DNA of 64,000 nucleotides. Source: Rhopalosiphum padi. Lineage: Eukaryota > Arthropoda > Insecta > Hemiptera > Aphididae. The stretch lies in contig NC_083598.1 of assembly GCF_020882245.1 (NCBI RefSeq), forward strand, positions 82,279,714-82,343,713, in the 5' to 3' direction. The position numbers and the translations under genes were made by a program. Shown piece by piece: positions 52,575 to 64,000 of this stretch. The notes under the pieces were generated by a model. That model saw only the letters and a list, made by a program, of their open reading frames with translations, did not search any database and was not told the origin of the DNA. Every line of letters begins with the position of its first letter. Within the stretch, counting starts at the first letter, position 1.

Positions 52575-55500
52575 ATGGCAAACTTCTTAGGTAATTATAC
52601 GATGCATAAAATTAATATATTTATACTATCATAATTATAATGCTATTTTAGATTACTTACTATTTATAGAAAATTACTTACTAAATGTAAGGCTCAAGTT
52701 ATGAACTATTGAATTTATTTCAAAGTACTCAGTGTTTTTAATTAAGGTTTTGATTTGAAACAGTTACGTATAAGTAAAAAGAAAGAAAACTCTTTTGAAT
52801 ATATATATTATATTTTTTATTATTATAAAACATAATATAACATTTAAGTTTGTACATTTACATACCTTTATATTTCACAAGTTTTTTTGACATAATTGTT
52901 TTGAATACATTTTAAAATAATAATAACTTTCTAATAATATTCTAGTAATCTAGTAAAACATAGCCCAACTTGATGATACGTTATGCTATTAAATATATAA
53001 AATTAATATTTTTTAAACTTTTCTTGGAATATAAAATTCCATGATTGTCGCGTATTATCTTTATCAAATAAAATAATATTTAAAAAATATATCGTTAAAA
53101 TATGGGTGTTTTTTTCTGTTTAGCATTTTGTGTCATTGCATTGACGTTAGTATCGGCGTCTTTGGCTACATCAGATTATATCGTTTTATACTCCGAAAAT
53201 GAAAAGGAGTTGCAAGTGACATATGAAAGTAATTACGATATTATATTATTACGTTTTTTAATGTTAAGCATTTATATATTTAATAATACTGTTTAGATCT
53301 TATGTATTTTGAAACAAGTTTAACACTAATTATTGTTAAATTCTTATTAATTCCAGAAACAATAACATCGAAGAATCTAAAGCTAACCTTCTATGAAGAT
53401 TGTATCAATAAAGATCCAAGTGTTTGCACATCGAAAACAGGAGACAATTCAAGCTACATACGCTACTTTTCAGAATCAGAAAAACAGGAATGTAAGCATT
53501 TCGAACAAATCAGTGAATCAATGAATGATATTTTTCAATTTTGTGTCGACATGGAGAATAGTTCTTGGTTTGGTGGTGCTGAAACGGGCTTACAAGAATG
53601 GCCTCTAAATAAACTTAACTGGACAGATATGTCATATGTAACAAAAGAATCATACAGCCAAGCAGTGAGTATATAGTTTCTTAAAAAATATAAACTAAAA
53701 ACATTAAATTAATATTAATTTTCGATTCTATTATTTTTTAGTTTTATTCATTGATTAGAATTATTATATTTTGTCTTCTTCAATTGAAATCTATTAAAAT
53801 TTAAACTTAAACATTAACAACTTTAATATGAAATTTATTTTTAATTTTCGACACAGTGTTTAGCGATGCCCTTAATTTTTAATTTCAGCAATTGTAGTTT
53901 AAGAGATATGTATTCATTTTTAAATGTTTGTAGTTTATTAAATTAATAAAATTGTACTTTTTGTCGTAGGTCGTCGAGTCTTATTTCTTCAACTCCGACG
54001 GTTTTTACATACACATCAACGATTCAGTTGCCTTATTTGTAGACATTAATGGCCCTAGACCAGGAAAAATGTGTTTTACCTCAAAAGTTGTTGCTCCGTA
54101 CAGAAAAGTTAGGAATATTATGCAATTCCGTGTATGCAAATTTAGTAATCCCCGAATAGCTCACGAAAACGCTATTAAAGATTTTCTTGGCACGCCTACA
54201 TCTATACCCGATCCTTATGTAATAAAGTACCCGATTTGGTCAACATGGGCTAGATATAAGATTGTTGTCAACACATCTTCCGTTTTGAGTTATGCCGAAG
54301 AAATAGTAAAAAATGGATTTCAAAGAGGTACATTCGAGATTGATGACAAGTGGGAAACTTGCTACGGTAATGCAGAGGTTGATGTAAAGCGATTTGAAAA
54401 TATTCATGATACAGTAAATAAACTAAGTAAGTATATTATTGATTTAATATAGCAATAACATTTTTAACTTTGCTACTTTTAAAAATTAATAAACTGTGAT
54501 TTTTATTTTATTATATCACTAGTTGTACTTAATTCTGGTAGGTAATTTAACATAATTGAAAATGAATAATAATTTAAGTTAATTTTTAAATATTTTGAGT
54601 GAATACAAGTATGAATTGATTTTATTTTGAACTTAAATTAATTACCATCTTTATTATACAGAAAAACATTATAAAATATTTCTTCATTACTTGAGTGTTT
54701 ATTTATTACTATTCAATATATTAATCATTTGTTTAATCAATTTTATGTTTAGTAATAATTATAAAACTCACAAATTAATATTATAATATAAAATTATATG
54801 ATAATTACTATAGTTGATTTCAATTTGAATACCAACTCGGTCATTGTTAAAAGCTTCTCTATGGTAAATTAATATATGTTTTGAAATTAGTATAAACCTT
54901 AATGATTAGTTGAAACAAAACATACATTTTTAAAAAGTTTATCTATCATAAAATTCCAACGTTCTAAATTATCTTAATATTAACCATTATATAACCTGAA
55001 GCACTTAACTTTTCTCAGAATATTGATACAATACAAGTATGATATATATCAATATGTTTGAAAATATCAAATATTGAATATATTCCATGATCAAAATGTA
55101 GATTTATGTAAAAATTAAAAAAAGCAATGCATGTATTAACTTTTAAACATCAAATGCTTGTAAGAATATCATGGGTAAGAAAAGATCTTATCGCAATTTG
55201 TACATAATCTTTAACAGATTTAATTGAATTATTTATTTATTTTTCAATAGATAATTTCTATGAATATATTATAACATTATGCACGAATAATCATTTAACT
55301 GTTTTTATATAATATAATAATTAATTTCTAGAATCATACGGTTTTAAGACATCTTTATGGACACATCCGTTCGTAAATAAAGAATGTTCTATTCACGAGA
55401 CGATCAAAAACAAAGGATACTTTGTGAATAGTACATCGAATACAGTGGATTCTACATGGTGGAATGGCAATGCTTCTTATGTAGACTTCACAAATCCCGA

Positions 55501-57323
55501 AGCAGCGGCATGGTGGTCCAATTCTCTACGTAATTTACTTGCAACATCTGGCATTGATACATTGAAGTTCGATGCAGGAGAATCCAGTTGGTACGTATAT
55601 TGTACGCAATAAAATAAAGTACTAATCTTAAGTGCAAATAATAAAATATAACCAGGAAGTTGCTCTGCTGTGTAATATATGTAAATTATAAATTTAGGTA
55701 CATTTTTTTTTATGAAGAAATATTTCAAGAGTATTTTACCGAATGGTGTTAGAGTATGGGATTTATAACAGCATACATATTATATTTATTATTACTCGAA
55801 TTAATAGTAATCGTTGTTTATTCTATAATTTAGAACACACATTTTGAATTTGTTCGATAGTTTCTATAGAACTTTTTCTACAGTTTTGACTATTTTGATC
55901 CATTCAAAAAATAAATAGTGCATGAAGAGATCTGACCACACATTTCCACTTCATACGCCACGTTTTTGTAATTGGGTAGATAAATGTAGAGGATATGTTA
56001 TATTCTAATTCAGAAATAAATCATTGCATACGAAAAGCGATTATTTTTTATGACGATGTTTTAATGTATTATTCGTCATACGGTTGTGTAAACAAATTAT
56101 TATAAAAATGTCGATAAAGTTATTAATAATTTTTAATTTATTATATATATATTATTGTTATTGTAGAAAAATCTTAGTTTTTCGTTGAAATAGGTTTCTA
56201 ATACTATAAATAGACAATATATATTATTTAAACTATAAAACCAACACATTTATACATAAGATTCACAGTAGAATATTTATGTTTTTACATAGGAGTCCGC
56301 CACTTCCAATCTATTACGATAATGATTTGACATACTATCCTGATAACATTGTAAACGCATATCTCAATACAATTAAGGCTTTTGGCAACGGAATAGAGTA
56401 CAGATCATCCAGAAGAAGTCAAGAATTTGGTTGTTTGTTAAGAATGATTGATCGCGAGTCCCGGTGGAGTTACGAATTAGGATTACCAACACTAATAACA
56501 TCTCTGATACATCTGAATATGATCGGATATCCGTTCGTATTGCCGGATATGATCGGTGGAAATGGTTATAACAACTTACCGCCATCTAAAGAGATGTATA
56601 TTAGATGGATGCAAGCCGCTGTATTTATGCCAGTCGTACAGTTTTCATATACTCCTTGGGACTTTGACTCACAAGTAATTGCGTTTTAATGGGCTTACTT
56701 TAATATTAGTTGAACAAAATAAATATAGTAAATTGTTTTATAACTAACATCGGAATTTCGTACATTTTAGACATTAAACTTGTGCCGACATTTTATGGAT
56801 CTCCGCAGCAACTATACTGACACAATTGTGGATCTAATGAAAAATACTGTTGCTAATGGTAGCCCAGTGAATCCACCTGTCTGGTGGATCGATCCCACTG
56901 ATGCAGATGCATATGCGATCGATGACCGTAAGGAAATATATTTTATTATAAACATCAATCAATATTTGTTTATCCTGTAAAATAATTACGTGTTTATAAT
57001 TAGTTGTTTATTTGTATGTGCTTGTTTTGTTTATAGAATTTCTTTTGGGTGAAAATATCCTGGTAGCTCCAGTACTCGTCGAAGGTGCAACTTCTCGTAA
57101 TATCTACTTGCCAACGGGTTTGTGGAGAGATGAGAACCATCCCGGAAGTTCACTGTTATCTGGAAGAACATGGCTGATCAATTACCCTGCCAGTCTTGAA
57201 GTTCTTCCGTGGTTTACTAGAGTTAGTTCTGAGAGTCTATCAGAACCCTCCAGCTCGATTTGCCGTATACCATCCGCTAGCTATATTTTCGTTTTAGGTT
57301 TAATCGCGTATTTATTTCGATGA
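52575..57323 (+). CDS. GH31 glycosidase, MYORG-like, copy 2, probable GPI-anchored
   Basis: Paralogue of the enzyme at 36323. Eight exons: 52575-52590, 53124-53228, 53357-53664, 53970-54426, 55332-55590, 56293-56674, 56771-56927, 57037-57323. The joined frame is 1971 bases (656 residues). Exons 1 and 3 to 7 are exactly as long as in copy 1. A signal peptide spans about residues 1-21. An alternative ATG at 53102, inside intron 1 and in frame with exon 2, would also give a signal peptide, but the spliced start matches the paralogue. Predicted nucleophile is D376 in KFDAGE and acid/base D435 in MIDRESRW; EIDDKW and GYPFVLPDMIGG are intact. After the shared ending LEVLPWFTRV the protein adds a Ser-rich spacer and a hydrophobic C-terminus SYIFVLGLIAYLFR. 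This pattern is typical of a GPI-anchor addition signal, with the attachment site likely in the SSS/SAS segment. An extracellular membrane-anchored glycosidase is inferred; the substrate is unknown. Confidence 0.94.
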
Positions 57324-58764
57324 AATTAATGATATAACATGAAATTTATAGTTACCTACCTAACATAGTGTAATATTATAATATACCTAATATTTATACA
57401 CTTGTTTGTACAGCCAGTGGTCAAATAATGTAGCTGGAATTTAATTTATTCAACTGACGTGATATTATTATAGTTATAATTTAGACATTTTACAAAACAT
57501 TGTTTAATTTATTAACGAAATTATACGTGCCAACTTGTATGTAAGAGAAAGTTCAAGTAAATGAATAAGCGTGGTCTTAGATTAAATAAGCTGCCAAGTA
57601 GCTCGCGGAGTATATACTACTTATTAATTTAATAATATAGGGACATTTAATTGAAAAATTCAAATTGTTTAATCGTTTAATCTATTATATTTTTTTTTAA
57701 AAAGGATGAATTTTTTATTATGTTTTTGAATTGTATAGATTCGATTTTATTTTACATATTATTATATGTACAATTATTATTATTATTATTATTATTATAA
57801 TGTACGGATATAATATAATAATGTGTATTACAGGTACTGAGGATATTAGTAAGCTACAATAAATTATAATATATTTGATTCACCTAAAGTAATCTATAAT
57901 CGATTATAAGTATATATTTATTTTTATAAAATAAGAATATGAACGAGTACATATACTTTATATTAATAAAAATATACATGTTTTAAATTTTTATCAACAA
58001 ATGGTTACATATTATTTTTTTTTTGTTCTTGTTATTTTTGTACTACGAAACTAAATTTAAAATAAATATGTAGGTCTTCTTCTTAATTTTCCCATAAACT
58101 CCCTTAGATTTTGTCTATATATGAAATTAGTGTATTCAAAGTTTTGTTTATGTAAAATGTTTAATGAATAATAGAAAAAATTGAAATAATTTGACCGACC
58201 AATCGACTTGGTGCTAATAGAAAGAATCATAACGCCTAATATTCGGCTTAGTTGGCAACCAGAATTGCTCATGGGAACTCACATTTATTTTATTGAGGGT
58301 GATTGTGTACTATATTATGTACATGACGATGTCAGTGGCGTGAATGATACGTATGGATAATGACCATTATTTTTAATTATTTATTTTCCGTAATTAATTC
58401 AAAATAATGACCGACAAAAAAAAAGAAAAACCATATAAGTTATAAAACTAAATATTTCTTATAAGTGTAGATTTATTTTATGATAGACTTTTCAGAATCT
58501 ACAATAGTACAATATTAATATAAGAAATTTATTTATAATTTCATCAATTTTTCCTAATCCTTTTGGGAAATTTCTGTCGTAGCTTAGTACGTTAAATGTT
58601 AGATGGTGACTATGGTGTTGTGACCTTATTTGTATACAATTTTATATAATATATTAACAGCACTCAAGATCTAAAACGTCACGTCATGTCAACAGATTTT
58701 TAATCAATCCTTTTATTTACGTAAATAAAACTCAATGATCTAATATTCGTGTTGTACAATGTAT
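57324..58764. other. 3' flank of GH31 copy 2
   Basis: 3' UTR and AT-rich spacer. The first approximately 370 bases are duplicated, diverged, after the pseudogene (60740-61070). A (TTA)n microsatellite lies at 57774-57799. No other gene is seen. Confidence 0.5.
57774..57799. repeat. (TTA)n microsatellite
   Basis: Simple TTA trinucleotide run. Confidence 0.8.
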
Positions 58765-59540
58765 GTACAGGATGAATCTTTTATCATTATACACTCATTA
58801 TTTCGTCAATTATTACTGAATTTTTTCATTTTTTTTTTTCAAAATATTTTGTATCATGCTTTTCTCAATAGAAATTTTTTATTTTTTTCATCTTTTTATT
58901 TAATAGTAAAACTAGTATAAACTTTTGATTTTCAAATGGCAACCTACGTTTCAGATATACTAAATTAATAAGGCTGTTTTTTTATGAATTTAAAATTAAA
59001 ATTATTATTTTTCGTTAATTTTTTAGCAGTATATATATATATTATATAAATATAGCTTTTAAAAGTTGTGTGGTTTTCGTAGTATAATACTTCTTGTTTC
59101 TGAAGACCAGTAGTCATATGGGTAATAGATAATAAAAGGTAAATATTTTCATATGTAATAATCTCGTTATCGACTATCGACGCAGTGATGAACTATGTAC
59201 CTGTAAATACCAGCGCCTCACAGCCGTAATAACCTGTAGGATGAACACTAAAAATCTCAAACCACCCAGCTTTGAGCAGCTATAACTCACTAACAGTTAA
59301 ATGAAAAATGATAATTTTAACGTTAAAGTTCATAAAAAAATATCCCTTCTATCTTATGACATTTTGAATATTGGTTACCATTTGAAAATAAAAAGTTGAT
59401 AACGATTTCACTATTAAATAAAAGAGTAAAATGTTATATAGTTTAGAAAAGCATGAAACTAAAAATTTTGAAAAATTAAAATTAAAAGAGTCAACACTTT
59501 TTGAAATAACGAGTGTTTAATAATAAAATAATCACCTATA
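58765..59540. mobile_element. Foldback element, about 775 bp
   Basis: The left arm (58765 to about 58965) and right arm (about 59345-59540) are inverted copies. CATGCTTTTCT (58856) and TTTTCAAATGG (58931) each recur inverted in the right arm, in the same order and spacing. The outer end reads TACAGGATGAATCTTTTATC, matching the terminus of the element ending at 26079 for about 45 bases. The middle (58970-59340) is unrelated to the arms. Non-coding. It lies between GH31 copy 2 and the GH31 pseudogene. Confidence 0.75.
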
Positions 59541-59880
59541 AATAGTAGGTATAATGTATTTATTTATTTAAAAAAAAATACAACTAGATACTTATAAAAT
59601 GTGATATTTTTAATCATGTTTTGTTGTTATGTTTATAAATATCAATAACTTTACAATGTCTTGAAACTGAAAGTAAATACGTAGATATAGGAAAATATGT
59701 ATTAAAACGATGAAATTCATAGCAGATAAAAATATTTAACATCATTAATCAGATACATTTGACACACGTTTAGTGTATTATACAGATGTGTACCGTACAT
59801 AATATATGATGAATAAATAATAGCGTACCTAATTCGGTTTATAATTAAAAATTAAAAATACTTATTTTAATTAAATTATA

Positions 59881-61070
59881 GTGAATTTCAATGGCATTTC
59901 TAATCAGGACTGCTGATGTTAATAACAAATCTTATACAATATAATCGGATATATGTTTTTATTAGCAGATATGATTGGTGGAAATTCAACTTACCACCTT
60001 CCAAAGAGATGTAGGTATGTTAGATGGATGCAATAAAAATATGTATTTATACCAATCGTACAGTGTTTATAATATACTCTTTGAGAATTGTACGCACAGG
60101 CAAGTGTATATGAATATTGTACTAATAAATAAAATATATTAATAATAAATATAAAAAAACGTGATTTTGAGTTTTGATTTTTTTTTTAACGCCCAATATT
60201 GTTTTTTCCATTTAATTATAATAACTATTATAATTATAGCTGTTTTCATTAATTTCAAGTTCATATAATATTATTATACAATTACGCTATGCTTCAATTG
60301 GTCCTTTATTGCTTTAGCCTAATTTTTATAGTTGTATGTTTTAATTTTTTTTCACTTACAATTAATTAGAAATATCGACCAATATTTGTTTTTCCTGTAA
60401 AATAATTACTTGTTTTTTTGTACATGTTTGTTTTGTTTTTAGAATTTCTCTCGGGTGAAAATATCCTAGTAGCTCTAAAATTTGTTGAAAGTTAAAATTC
60501 TCGTAATATTTCATTCAATGGGTTTGTGGAGGGACGAGAAGTCCCGGAAGTTCAGTCTTGTTTTTGAAGAACATGGTTGATACATTGCCCGGCTAGCCTT
60601 GAAGTCCTTCCGTAGTTTACTAGTTAGTTCTGAAAGTCCGCCAGAACCATCCAATTTGGTTTGCCAAATGTCACCTATAATACTAATTAGTAATTATATT
60701 TTCGTTTTAGGTTAAATCACGTATTTATTTCGATGAAATTCATGATGTAGGTAACATTGAATTTATACTTATCTACCTAATAGTGTAATATTGTGATAAA
60801 ATATATATTTTATTGTATAGACAACAGTGGAATACTGTAACTGGAATTTAATTTATTCAACTGGTGCTTAATATTATAATTATTATAACATTGACGTTTC
60901 ACGAAACGTTTTATATTTTATTATATGAATAACATGTACTAAGGCGTGTGTAGAAAAGGGTTTAGTGAACATAATATAGGTAAGTGGAGACAGTAAGACG
61001 TGGTACTTAAGAATCTTATAATAGAAGAACCATAAACTTAAAGTTCAAATCGTTTAATTGATTATATTTT
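59881..61070 (+). pseudogene. GH31 copy 3, decayed 3' fragment
   Basis: The part 59881-60115 aligns with exon 6 of copy 2, including degenerate PDMIGG and LPPSKEM coding, with frameshifts and stops. Exon 7 is missing. The part 60368-60441 matches the end of intron 7, including its acceptor. The part 60442-60730 matches exon 8, from LSGENILVA to remnants of the hydrophobic C-terminal tail, again with indels and stops. Similarity continues through the 3' flank to about 61070, matching 57324-57690. Upstream exons 1 to 5 are absent. The retained tail shows that it derives from a copy-2-like gene. It is not functional as an enzyme. Confidence 0.85.
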
Positions 61071-63335
61071 AGACCTTTGTGGCCTGTTGTTACTATATTT
61101 TTATTTTCGTATCAACAATTATCTAATAACTAATAATGCATAGCATGTACAGAAACTTATGATCCCATAATGTTTCACGTCTTACGAAGTAGAAATGTAT
61201 TTATACTATGTTAATGTTTTTTTTTGAAAACACTACAGTGGATCATTGAATCTAAAATTTTGTTGAAATTTAAAAATATAATTAGTTGGTATTTAAAACT
61301 TTTATTGTATATTATTATATTTTATATACACAATGATTTTAATTTTATGCTACTGCCTTCTTATTCCTCGAAACTTATCGCACCGTTGTACGGCAAGCCG
61401 TTATTGACTTTAAAGTTAATAATAATAATATATGATATAAAAATATAGGTAGTACTATACGAATAATAATTATTAATTAGATATTAATAATATAGGATGA
61501 CAGATAATCTATTCTTAGAATAATTTTTTGTATACAATAAACATTGATGATTTATTGTTAAAGTCTAATTTAACACATCCATTCACTATAATACGAATGC
61601 GCCTATTTTACATGAAAATAAAATCAATTGCAACCTATGAAATATAAGTATTGGTCCCTCTTAACAATTTTCCTCCCCAATTTTACATGCTTAAGACTTA
61701 CAACAAAAGTAAATTGTTTGATTTTTTTGAAAATTGTTTTATATTATAACATTAATACACGCGATACACTATTTGTATGAATATATTTTATAAAACTACA
61801 TCCGGCTATATACTTAAGTACTTTATTTTAAATACCAAGTTATTATATTATAGCTTATAGTATACCGGTTTTGATAGTATATGGGTTTTTTTATACATAT
61901 CGGGAAAACACAAGTATTTATTTTACTATGTATTAATATTTTAAAATAGTAAATTAGAAAATTGCAAAAAGGACAATACTAATATTTAATGGAGCACAAT
62001 ATTGTTAGCGGTTATTGAATGTAAAAAGGTAAAAGGCAATCTTGTTAAATCCTATCCATTGTAGAACTTCATTGACGAGGTAATCTCAATACATATTAAT
62101 TGTACAACAGAGCGGTTATCTGCTTCCCCTCGTTTTATAAATAAAAAATAATTATTTCGTTTAAAGAGTAGTCTTATGACTTTATTTCTAATTGAAAGTA
62201 AATTTAAATCAATATTTTCATAAAACACAAATAGATTTTTAAACTTAAGTATTGTAAATGATAAAAACAGAAAGATATAATATTAACTATGTTGAAATGC
62301 ATTGTTGATTCAAAGATGTTTAACCCAAACCTCAATTCGTATTGGGAAATAACCGTATTTACCTTTTGTTATGTATATTTATTTGTTAATATACACTTTA
62401 AGCTATTAAAGGTCAGTATATTATATTTTTTAACAAAATATTACGTTTTTATTTTCATTTTAATTGAGTAACACAGCCTATGATGACAATGATGCCTTTA
62501 GTATTTTGTAACCCTTATAATATACCTAAATGGATTTTTAGGCATATTTGTATTTTTTTTTTGTTTTATAAAACAAATATTAATTAGCTAATGAAATAGA
62601 AATAACCAATATTAATAAGTAGAGGGGAAATTGGTACTGGTTATATATATGTGTTGAAGATACGAGAATACGTATTGACTTGTAGCATTCGAGTTAAAAC
62701 TTCTTAAATATTCTGTACATACAAAATTGAATTATAAAATTGAATATAATTAATATTGTTTTACGGTGCGTTATATTCTTTATTATTACAAAATCCGACT
62801 TATTCAAAGAAAACCGAAATATTTATTACCCTCAAGCACAGCGTTAATATAAGGTGAGTGAATTATAAAATTATATACATAAAAGTTAGATATATACTAT
62901 TACAATTTAATAAAAAATATTCATTTGTGATTTGCCCCACAGAAAACATTTATCAATATTCATATATTTTATTGATCATGTAGTAATTCCGGGTAAACGT
63001 CATTGGGTTACATTCGACTAATATATTATAATATAAGTTTGTATGATTTTTGATCATGCAATTGATTTTAATTTATGTCAAGCGAATACGATTTTTAAAT
63101 TGATAACTATTTTTGTTGAATCTCTATATCTTAACTAACAAAACTAGATTAAAATATTTATACGACTTTTCCCGGGTCTGGAAAGTGTTACATTGCAATT
63201 AATTGATATTATTTATGAAACGGTAGTTTCTTGGTTGAATAATAATTATTGCAAATAAAAATATCTAAAGTATTCTCTGAACCTATAAGCAATATAGGTG
63301 CCCCTCTGTTGGTATTTGTTTATAATTGTCTAGAG
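61071..63335. other. Intergenic region, no gene seen
   Basis: AT-rich DNA with only short, low-complexity open frames. No GH31 remnants were recognised beyond about 61070. Confidence 0.45.
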
Positions 63336-63734
63336 CAGTGGTTCCGAAATTGTGGTACATCAAAGTCCACACGGTATAATTTGGAAAATTATTATTTTTT
63401 TATTTTTATTTCGGTTGGATTTAGTATTATTTTATATATTTCGTGTACACAATTATTTATTTTTACTGTAGATTAGTATTAATTATTATTATCCTTAACT
63501 TCAGAAAACACGCGTATACGTTTTAATCGTCACATATCTCGTACGGACATAGATAATTGAAAAAAAACAGTAAAAAGTGCCTATGCAAGTTTTTTTATTT
63601 TGACAGAGATGTATTGACATTTTAAACAGCTTTATTTTTAATCAATAATAGTTAAAAGTGCCCGATGATAATAGATGTGATTGATCAGTAATAAACATTA
63701 GTGATACGCGAAGAACAAAGTTTAGGAACCTCTG
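63336..63734. mobile_element. hAT-type MITE, diverged
   Basis: Begins CAGTGGTTCCGAAATTGTGG and ends AGTTTAGGAACCTCTG, imperfect inverted termini of the same type as the element at 38860-39133. Both elements also share ATTAGTGRTACGCGA near the right end and AAATTGTGG near the left end. No clear 8-bp target duplication remains (flanks GTCTAGAG and TAAGTCTA), so it is older or rearranged. Confidence 0.65.
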
Positions 63735-64000
63735 TAAGTCTACTCTACTAGCAATGTCGACGTGTTTGAACTGAAATGTTTGTTTAGAAAAATAAACTGA
63801 AAAATAAAAACTATTGTGAGCGGACAAATTTTGTATTTATTTAATAGAATACAATTATAGAGAAGTCATAAACACTTTATTCATATTTGTTTTTTATCAT
63901 ATTATGCACTTTATTCGCACATTTTGCTGAAGAATCGCGTATGAAGAACTCGTTTGTGTATTATTTTACCGTCCGGCGTATTCAAGGAAAACGAGTAGAA
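63735..64000. other. Window end, nothing recognised
   Basis: AT-rich DNA without a supportable feature. Confidence 0.4.

Noticed and set aside
1..64000. Bacterial-type features (operons, Shine-Dalgarno sites, CRISPR arrays)
   Set aside because: The window is clearly eukaryotic with spliced genes; no direct-repeat array with spacers is present.

Overview
The window is a nuclear genomic fragment of an AT-rich insect, most probably an aphid. The protein-coding genes are split by short GT-AG introns, the intergenic DNA is full of A/T runs and microsatellites, and several small foldback and hAT-type repeats are scattered through it. The aphid assignment is inference from composition, gene families and repeat style; no diagnostic marker is present.

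Layout. From 1 to about 28.6 kb there is little coding sequence. The exception is one well-formed coding exon on the minus strand (12369-12765, 122 codons, between a good acceptor and a good donor) of a gene I do not recognise; its other exons are outside the window or inside huge introns. Several GC/CpG-richer islands (around 3.1-3.7, 9.0-9.4, 10.9-11.1, 13.4-13.9 and 17.9-18.1 kb) stand out and could be promoters or regulatory DNA.

From 28687 to 34520 (+) lies a complete 15-exon gene for mitochondrial translation initiation factor IF-2 (706 codons; all GTPase motifs present). From 36323 to 40844 (+) lies a complete 8-exon gene for a secreted glycoside hydrolase family 31 enzyme of the MYORG-like (family 31 glucosidase KIAA1161-like) type. 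A second complete 8-exon copy is at 52575-57323 (+). Five of the six internal exons have identical lengths in the two copies. A broken third copy (59881 to about 61070) keeps only pieces of exon 6, intron 7, exon 8 and the 3' flank. Between the two intact genes there is an orphan promoter plus first exon (45271-45542) and a weaker upstream-region remnant (50161-50310). The locus is therefore a tandem array shaped by repeated duplication and decay.

The most interesting biology is in the GH31 array. Both intact proteins keep the signal peptide, the nucleophile and the acid/base aspartates. Copy 2 ends in a Ser-rich spacer plus a hydrophobic tail that looks like a GPI-anchor signal, and the pseudogene keeps remnants of that tail. 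Copy 1 stops about 30 residues earlier, which suggests one membrane-anchored and one freely secreted enzyme. Mobile DNA includes a hAT MITE with a perfect 8-bp target duplication inside GH31 copy 1, a related element at 63.3 kb, two large foldback elements sharing termini, a MITE in an IF-2 intron, a mariner-like MITE and a dead LINE reverse-transcriptase fragment.
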